From an uncultured Bacteroides sp. (GTDB lineage: Bacteria; Bacteroidota; Bacteroidia; Bacteroidales; Bacteroidaceae): a DNA stretch of 10,566 nt. Shown piece by piece: positions 6,484 through 10,566 of this stretch. The DNA is taken from contig CABROZ010000083.1 in assembly GCA_902472795.1 (NCBI GenBank), positions 1 through 10,566 of the forward strand, in the 5' to 3' direction. The position numbers were made by a program, and so were the translations under genes. The notes beneath the pieces are model-generated. The model ran no database searches. It saw only the letters and a program-made list of their open reading frames with translations, and was not told where the DNA came from. Within the stretch, counting starts at the first letter, position 1. Every line of letters begins with the position of its first letter.

Positions 6484-7329
6484 CTACAGCCATTTTTCTA
6501 CTATTATTTCCGTACGGTTCCACAACTCTCCCATTTGCCAGTGGTGCAGATATTTTTCCGACAAACGCTTCGGCCGACAGCTCACATTCAGTGTACCTGT
6601 CCGCTGTCCGGCCTCTTCGTCCAGCAACAGACTGATAGCCGTAGCCGCTCCCTTACGGGGTGTACGGATGAACGGACGGAACAGGATATCCGTTAGCGGA
6701 TCGAACCACATGTGCATCGTAATGATGTCGGTCGAGACGATGCCGGGGTCGGCAGCATTCACTACGATACCCCGCTCCTTGACCCGTCGCGCCAGGTCGA
6801 TGGTAAACAGCGTCAATGCCAGTTTGGTATTGCTATAGATAGGAATACGCCAGAAGGCGCCCTTCTTGCCCCGCAGGAAGAAGTCAGGAAAATCGAGTTT
6901 CCCGATGGCATACGTACACGACACCATGTTCACCACCCGGCTTCCCTCGCCCATCAGCGGCAACAACTTGCGCGTCAACAGATAAGGCCCCACGTAATTG
7001 ACACTAACCGTACGCTCCAGTCCATCGTCCGTGATGTGCAAACCGGTCTCCATCGTTCCGGCATTGTTCATCAACAGTGAGATTCTTTCTCCCTGTTCCA
7101 GCAGGTGGTGGGCAAAAGCGGCTACCGACTCCAGCGAAGCCAGATCAATGCCCCGCACTTCAATGTCGGCATTGCCTGTTTCCTCCGCCAGCATCTTGCG
7201 TCTCACTTCGGCTTTGGCCGGATTGTAGCAGGCCATTACTACCCGATAGCCCGCACGAGCTACGGCACGGGTGATCTCAGTCCCCATACCACCGTCGGCT
7301 CCTGTTATTACAGCCAGTTTCTTCTCCAT
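6484..7329 (-). CDS. short-chain dehydrogenase, probable 3-beta-hydroxysteroid dehydrogenase
   Basis: This is a 281-residue classical short-chain dehydrogenase/reductase with a Rossmann fold, resembling the retinol dehydrogenase-like branch. Counting from the Met at 7327-7329, it shows the cofactor motif TGADGGMG (9-16), NNAG (88-91), N111, catalytic S137 (NMVSCTY), YSNTK (Y165, K169) and the ADPG turn near 193-196. This start puts the cofactor motif at the usual position and leaves 4 bp after the upstream flavoprotein stop. A start 30 bp further upstream would overlap that gene. The SDR fold is certain; the substrate is inferred. Its place beside a steroid 5-alpha-reductase-like gene and a BaiCD-like gene suggests that it reduces the 3-oxo group of bile acids or steroids to a 3-beta-hydroxyl. 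Cofactor choice (NADH or NADPH) is not clear from the sequence after the second strand (ACYNPAK). Confidence 0.85.
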   Translation of the reverse strand: MEKKLAVITGADGGMGTEITRAVARAGYRVVMACYNPAKAEVRRKMLAEETGNADIEVRGIDLASLESVAAFAHHLLEQGERISLLMNNAGTMETGLHITDDGLERTVSVNYVGPYLLTRKLLPLMGEGSRVVNMVSCTYAIGKLDFPDFFLRGKKGAFWRIPIYSNTKLALTLFTIDLARRVKERGIVVNAADPGIVSTDIITMHMWFDPLTDILFRPFIRTPRKGAATAISLLLDEEAGQRTGTLNVSCRPKRLSEKYLHHWQMGELWNRTEIIVEKWL

Positions 7330-7333
7330 ACGC

Positions 7334-8557
7334 CTACCCCCTGCTTTCGATGCGTTCAATTTCCTTCTTCAGGCAAGGCGGCAACTCTTCCTTCAACCGT
7401 TGATGGCAGGCCATGTCGATGCTGTACATACGGGCAATGCAGTAGTTGCTGTGCCGGCACGAGCAGCGTGCATTCTCTTCCTCCTTCATGCGGTTCACAA
7501 AACCCGGTTCGTTGAGCAGTGCACGCCCCATCTGCACAGCCTCGAAACCGTCATTGAGCACTTCGTCAATCTTCTGCCGGGCCACCAGCCCGCCTACATA
7601 CACCAACGGCATATCCAACGCAGCCCGGAACTTCAATGCATCTTCCAGGAAATACCCCTCCTTGAAAGGAACCGTGGGTATCATCCATTTGCCCACCATG
7701 CGCACGCCGTACTTCAGCCACCAGCAATTCATGTAGTAAGTCATGGTGCGGATGGGCATCTCGCCACGCATCACGTACATGGGCGCCTTGCTCACAAAGC
7801 CACCGCTCAACACCAGCGCATGGGCACCGCTTTGCTGCAACCGCCGTGCTACCTGCAACGACTCGTCCAGCTCCATGCCTCCGCGGAAGCCGTCGCGCAT
7901 GTTCATCTTTACCAATACGGCCATGTCGCTGCCGGCCGCCTTCATCACTTCGTCCATCACCATGTCCATGAAGCGCATGCGGTTTTCCAACGAACCGCCG
8001 AACTCATCCTTGCGATGATTGGTAGAGGGTGAAAGGAACTGGCTGATAAGGTAGCCATGCCCGGCATGAATCTCCACAGCACCAAAGCCCGACTCACGAG
8101 CCAGATTCACTGCACGACCGTAAGCACGGGCCATTTCCGGAAGTTCGTCGGCACGCAGGCCACGGACAAACGTAGGCGAATAAAGATTAAAGCCGCTACT
8201 GGCTCCCACGGGCGTACAGCCACAGATGCTTTTGTGCGACATGTTGCCGCAATGTCCTAACTGAATGCTAACCGCAGCACCTTCGGCATGAACGGCATCA
8301 GTCAGGCGACGCAGGCCGGGCACTATCTCCGGACGCATCCACAACTGACGGTCGAAGGAGAGGCCGCTACGGGTAACGGCAGCATAAGCCACTGTCGTCA
8401 TACCCACACCGCCCGCGGCTACGGAACGATGATAGTCGAGCAGTTGTTCCGAAGGTTTGTTGCCCGGACACATACTCTCGAAGGCCGCCGAGCGGATAGT
8501 ACGGTTACGCAGCGTCAGCGGACCTATGGTTACAGGGGTAAACAGTTTTGAGTTCAT
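7334..8557 (-). CDS. BaiCD-like NADH:flavin oxidoreductase, probable delta-4-3-oxosteroid 5-beta-reductase
   Basis: This is a 407-residue old yellow enzyme family TIM barrel expected to bind FMN. Key features are SIQLGHCGN (97-105, with Q99 at the flavin), EIHAGHGYLISQFLSP (162-177, with H164 and Y169 in the active site), NHRKDEFGGSLENR (180-193), VKMN (217-220), VGGL (321-324) and MGRALL (343-348). The last two form the FMN phosphate site. It resembles the N-terminal part of BaiCD and 2,4-dienoyl-CoA reductase, but lacks their C-terminal FAD/NAD(P)-binding half. It ends in a cysteine-rich tail with C365, C367, C373, C384 and C395; the usual second cluster cysteine position reads Ser (S370). 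Neighbours suggest that it interconverts 3-oxo-5-beta bile acids or steroids with their delta-4-3-oxo forms. Other enoate or ene substrates remain possible. It is cotranscribed with the SDR gene, whose start lies 4 bp past its stop. Confidence 0.85.
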   Translation of the reverse strand: MNSKLFTPVTIGPLTLRNRTIRSAAFESMCPGNKPSEQLLDYHRSVAAGGVGMTTVAYAAVTRSGLSFDRQLWMRPEIVPGLRRLTDAVHAEGAAVSIQLGHCGNMSHKSICGCTPVGASSGFNLYSPTFVRGLRADELPEMARAYGRAVNLARESGFGAVEIHAGHGYLISQFLSPSTNHRKDEFGGSLENRMRFMDMVMDEVMKAAGSDMAVLVKMNMRDGFRGGMELDESLQVARRLQQSGAHALVLSGGFVSKAPMYVMRGEMPIRTMTYYMNCWWLKYGVRMVGKWMIPTVPFKEGYFLEDALKFRAALDMPLVYVGGLVARQKIDEVLNDGFEAVQMGRALLNEPGFVNRMKEEENARCSCRHSNYCIARMYSIDMACHQRLKEELPPCLKKEIERIESRG

Positions 8558-8579
8558 TTATCTATGTTTCTTTAAGATT

Positions 8580-8587
8580 CAGATATA
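8580..8587 (-). promoter_or_regulatory. possible weak -7 element before the BaiCD-like gene
   Basis: The minus-strand octamer TATATCTG differs from TAnnTTTG at one position and lies 23-30 bp upstream of the start codon at 8557. No -33 element is evident. If it is used, the flavoprotein-SDR pair would be transcribed separately from the 5-alpha-reductase gene. Confidence 0.3.
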
Positions 8588-8617
8588 ACTTGAGTTTCGG
8601 ATTGTGATGACCAGTTG

Positions 8618-8677
8618 GAAGTTAAGGAGTTAAGAAGTTATAGAAGTTATCACTTCGCTGTGCTTCGTTAGAAGTTA
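8618..8677. repeat. dispersed GAAGTTA repeats in the spacer
   Basis: GAAGTTA occurs at 8618-8624, 8634-8640, 8643-8649 and 8671-8677, with a variant GGAGTTA at 8626-8632 and the reverse complement TAACTTC at 8763-8769. Between the third and fourth copies lies a CTTCG doublet (CACTTCGCTGTGCTTCG). Similar short repeats occur between genes in Bacteroides, as far as I recall. No reading frame of note runs through it. Confidence 0.75.
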
Positions 8678-8704
8678 AAGCCAATAGATTATAATGGTTA
8701 ATAA

Positions 8705-8760
8705 ATTCTTCATTCTTAATTCTTCATTCTTAATTCTTCATTCTTAATTCTTCATTCCTA
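8705..8760. repeat. 14-bp tandem repeat, four copies
   Basis: ATTCTTCATTCTTA is repeated exactly at 8705-8718, 8719-8732 and 8733-8746. The fourth copy at 8747-8760 has one change (ATTCTTCATTCCTA). Each unit is itself two near-identical heptamers, ATTCTTC and ATTCTTA, so the array can also be read as eight 7-mers. It sits in the 240-bp spacer between the 5-alpha-reductase-like gene and the BaiCD-like gene. Its copy number is likely to vary by replication slippage. Confidence 0.95.
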
Positions 8761-8769
8761 ATTAACTTC

Positions 8770-8788
8770 TGCAAGTTTTGCACTTGCA
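8770..8788. other. small hairpin after the 5-alpha-reductase-like gene
   Basis: TGCAAGT (8770-8776) and ACTTGCA (8782-8788) form a perfect 7-bp stem with a 5-nt loop, starting 10 bp after the stop codon at 8798-8800 on the minus strand. No T tract follows on that strand, so it is not a standard intrinsic terminator. It could stabilise the 3' end or cause partial attenuation before the next gene. Confidence 0.5.
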
Positions 8789-8797
8789 AGACCTGAG

Positions 8798-9568
8798 TTA
8801 ATATATAAAAGGTATCACCCTCTTCCGCCGTCCTACCGCCTCATCGCCGAATTCCTCGCGATAACGCTTGTGGATGGCATCGGCACGGGGCACTAAGTTG
8901 GCAAACGTCCACCAGACAAACACCCAGGCTGCCGGCGATGCGGTCAGTATGGCAAAGCCCGTCCACTCCACCAGTTCGCCGAAATAGTTGGCCGAAGTGA
9001 CATAACGGTACAAGCCACGGGCAGGCAGATAATGTTTCGTATCGCCCGGACGGCGCAGATGTCGGATGACGTGATCGGAATGCAGGTTGATGCCCATGCC
9101 CACGACAAACAGCAACAATCCCACCACAGCATGAGGTTTCAGGAAATAATCCAGCCCGCCGTCATAGAGCCCTTCCGGAGCAAAATAGAACAACCCGCCG
9201 GCCTGCATCATTCCGTTCAGCACATTGAACACAATGCCCATCACCATAATGGCCAGCGGCATACGGCTTTTCCCTTTCATCAGGAAAGGGAAAATGAAGG
9301 AACGCTGAAGGTAGTGAAGCTGAAACAACAGGAAAAACACATATACCGGCATGGAAAAGCCCACGCCACTACGTCCCCACAGCCAGAACATCACGACAAA
9401 CACAGGTGCCTCCATCAGCATCCAGGCCAACTTGTTGTTGATGGACAGTCCCCACGACGAGGTGCGGAACATGCCATAGCCGGCCTTCACAAAATAGAGT
9501 GCCACAAACACGAACAGTGCCACGACACTCATCACTATCAGAAACAAGTGAAACTTTTCTACATCCAT
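8798..9568 (-). CDS. steroid 5-alpha-reductase family membrane protein (3-oxo-5-alpha-steroid 4-dehydrogenase)
   Basis: This is a 256-residue integral membrane protein with several hydrophobic segments (about 8-28, 50-66, 73-90, 103-122, 145-161 and 205-226) and the C-terminal steroid 5-alpha-reductase domain. It is strikingly like human SRD5A1 and SRD5A2 in length (259 and 254) and motifs: MEAPVF (52-57), LHYLQRSF (84-91), GMGINLHSD (157-165), LRRPGD (171-176), SANYFGE (192-198) and IPFIY at the C-terminus. E53, Y86, N161, D165, N194 and E198 sit where I recall the human catalytic and NADPH-binding residues (E57, Y91, N160, D164, N193, E197). It probably reduces the delta-4 bond of 3-oxosteroids or 3-oxo bile acids to the 5-alpha (allo) form using NADPH. 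I chose the Met at 9566-9568 because a longer frame from 9664 would include the promoter box. Confidence 0.88.
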   Translation of the reverse strand: MDVEKFHLFLIVMSVVALFVFVALYFVKAGYGMFRTSSWGLSINNKLAWMLMEAPVFVVMFWLWGRSGVGFSMPVYVFFLLFQLHYLQRSFIFPFLMKGKSRMPLAIMVMGIVFNVLNGMMQAGGLFYFAPEGLYDGGLDYFLKPHAVVGLLLFVVGMGINLHSDHVIRHLRRPGDTKHYLPARGLYRYVTSANYFGELVEWTGFAILTASPAAWVFVWWTFANLVPRADAIHKRYREEFGDEAVGRRKRVIPFIY

Positions 9569-9588
9569 AAGTGTCTCATTTATGCGCA

Positions 9589-9596
9589 CAAATATA
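9589..9596 (-). promoter_or_regulatory. -7 promoter element of the 5-alpha-reductase-like gene
   Basis: The minus-strand octamer TATATTTG matches TAnnTTTG exactly and lies 21-28 bp upstream of the start codon. This predicts a very short leader of about 14 nt. It is the same octamer as the tonB box. It supports the downstream start codon chosen for the gene. Confidence 0.7.
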
Positions 9597-9649
9597 GTGA
9601 AAACTAAAACAATGGAATAAGTTTTATCCGAATTAAAATAAAGAATCAC

Positions 9650-9657
9650 TACCTTTG
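9650..9657 (+). promoter_or_regulatory. -7 promoter element of the helicase gene
   Basis: TACCTTTG, followed by CAC, matches TAnnTTTG and lies only 5 bp before the ATG at 9663. Transcription would begin at or within a base or two of that ATG. It is divergent from, and about 53 bp away from, the box of the 5-alpha-reductase-like gene. Confidence 0.65.
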
Positions 9658-9662
9658 CACTC

Positions 9663-10566
9663 ATGAAACAGGAAAAAGAGACAAACAGCCCCAGCCTCCA
9701 CCTGCAGCGTCAGCAACTGCTGTTGCGCATGGAGTACGAATACGAGAAGGAAGAGTTCCGCCGCCAGACCGAAACCATGGGCGTGGCACGCAAGGTGAAG
9801 CGTGGCCTGTGCTGGTTTCCCGCCACAGCCGGACGCAGCTACTACAACTCGCTCAACCAGCTGGTGCTGGAAGTGACACGCACCGAAGATACCGACATCG
9901 AACACTCGTTCGAGTACGGACGCCCCGTCTGCTTCTTCCGCCAGACGGCGGACGGCAGCCTCAACTACTACAACTTCCAGGCCACCGTCAGCTATGCCGA
10001 CGACACACGCATGGTGGTCGTCATGCCCGGCGCGGGCGCCATCCTCGACGTGCAGGGAGCCGACCGCCTGGGCGTGCAGCTCTACTTCGACGAAACCAGC
10101 TATCGCACCATGTTCGAGGCACTGAACGATGTTCTCCGGGCCAAAGGCAACCGCTTGGCCGAACTTCGCGACACACTGCTGGGCACTTTGAAGCCCGGTT
10201 TCCGCGAACTCTATCCTGTCCGCTTCCCCTGGCTGAACCGCACGCAGGAGTCAGCCGTCAACAAGGTATTGTGTACCCGCGACGTGGCCATTGTCCACGG
10301 CCCTCCCGGCACGGGCAAGACGACTACGCTGGTCGAAGCCATCTACGAAACGCTGCACCGCGAACCGCAAGTATTAGTGTGTGCTCAGAGCAACACGGCT
10401 GTTGATTGGATTTCGGAAAAGCTGGTGGACCGTGGTGTCAACGTGCTGCGCATCGGTAACCCTACACGGGTCAACGACAAGATGCTGTCCTTCACCTACG
10501 AGCGTCGCTTCGAATCTCATCCCTCATACCCCGAACTGTGGAGCATCCGCAAGGAGCTTCGCCAAC
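9663..10566 (+). CDS. superfamily 1 (UPF1/IGHMBP2-like) helicase, 5' part only
   Basis: An open frame of 301 codons runs from the ATG at 9663 off the right edge without a stop. The first 185 residues form a charged N-terminal region (EYEYEKEEFRR near 24-34), followed by a probable beta-rich domain. A Q-motif-like segment, LNRTQESAV (191-199), comes next. Then come Walker A GPPGTGKTT (213-221) and motif Ia, VLVCAQSNTAVD (237-248), where most relatives have Pro in place of the Gln after Ala. These are marks of SF1B ATPases of the UPF1/IGHMBP2/DNA2 group, which unwind or translocate on nucleic acid. Motifs II-VI lie beyond the window. A second in-frame ATG at 9729 (residue 23) could be the real start, giving a leader of about 65 nt. 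The role cannot be judged further from this part. Confidence 0.85.
   Translation, partial: MKQEKETNSPSLHLQRQQLLLRMEYEYEKEEFRRQTETMGVARKVKRGLCWFPATAGRSYYNSLNQLVLEVTRTEDTDIEHSFEYGRPVCFFRQTADGSLNYYNFQATVSYADDTRMVVVMPGAGAILDVQGADRLGVQLYFDETSYRTMFEALNDVLRAKGNRLAELRDTLLGTLKPGFRELYPVRFPWLNRTQESAVNKVLCTRDVAIVHGPPGTGKTTTLVEAIYETLHREPQVLVCAQSNTAVDWISEKLVDRGVNVLRIGNPTRVNDKMLSFTYERRFESHPSYPELWSIRKELRQ

Noticed and set aside
7271..8032. A 253-codon plus-strand open frame opposite the flavoprotein and SDR genes
   Set aside because: Its translation is rich in His and Gln low-complexity and matches no family. It lies opposite two genes with full catalytic motifs.
8705..8760. Tandem repeat considered as a CRISPR array
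   Set aside because: The 14-bp units are directly adjacent with no unique spacers and no cas genes nearby. It is a simple tandem repeat.
9032..9607. A 191-codon plus-strand frame opposite the 5-alpha-reductase-like gene
   Set aside because: It is very rich in His and Gln, which is the antisense of a hydrophobic membrane protein. No family resemblance.
9569..9664. N-terminal extension of the 5-alpha-reductase-like protein to 288 residues
   Set aside because: It would place the -7 box inside the coding region, and the shorter 256-residue form matches the family length.
9809..10405. A 198-codon plus-strand frame within the helicase region
   Set aside because: It is out of frame with the coding frame that carries Walker A and motif Ia. 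Its Arg/His/Pro-rich composition is typical of a shifted frame in G+C-rich DNA.

Overview
The window looks like a chromosomal segment of a Bacteroides-type gut bacterium. The evidence is threefold. Several genes are preceded by the Bacteroidetes -7 element TAnnTTTG (TATCTTTG, TATATTTG, TACCTTTG). There are almost no Shine-Dalgarno sequences. The proteins, including a Bacteroidetes-style TonB, fit this group. Assignment is to genus or family level by recognition only; no search was run.

Left part (165-3439, all on the minus strand, listed in transcription order): tonB, closed by a hairpin terminator; then a probable operon of a short-chain-type polyprenyl diphosphate synthase, an unrecognised 233-residue basic helical protein, and a TatD-family nuclease whose start lies just after the stop of the gene before it. 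Positions 1-164 hold no gene that I can support, only AT-rich DNA and a possible leftward promoter.

Middle (3707-6368, plus strand): cmk and ispH form a tight pair behind their own promoter. pfkA follows with its own promoter and ends at a strong hairpin with A and T tracts on both sides, which can stop transcription from both directions.

Right part (6484-9568, minus strand, listed in transcription order): a membrane protein very like human steroid 5-alpha-reductase; a 240-bp spacer filled with short tandem repeats; a BaiCD-like (old yellow enzyme family) flavin oxidoreductase; and a short-chain dehydrogenase 4 bp behind it. This trio matches the gene set reported for gut Bacteroidetes that turn 3-oxo bile acids into isoallolithocholic acid: a flavoprotein making or using the delta-4-3-oxo intermediate, a 5-alpha-reductase making the flat allo (A/B-trans) ring, and a 3-beta-hydroxysteroid dehydrogenase. 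It is the most interesting content of the window, although to my knowledge the system has already been described. Divergent from it, the 5' part of an SF1 (UPF1/IGHMBP2-like) helicase gene runs off the right edge, behind a promoter so close that its mRNA may be nearly leaderless.

The left and middle genes are housekeeping: isoprenoid, nucleotide, glycolysis, envelope energy transfer and DNA repair. The right-hand trio is an accessory function for host sterols or bile acids. The right-hand genes look visibly richer in G+C than the left-hand ones.
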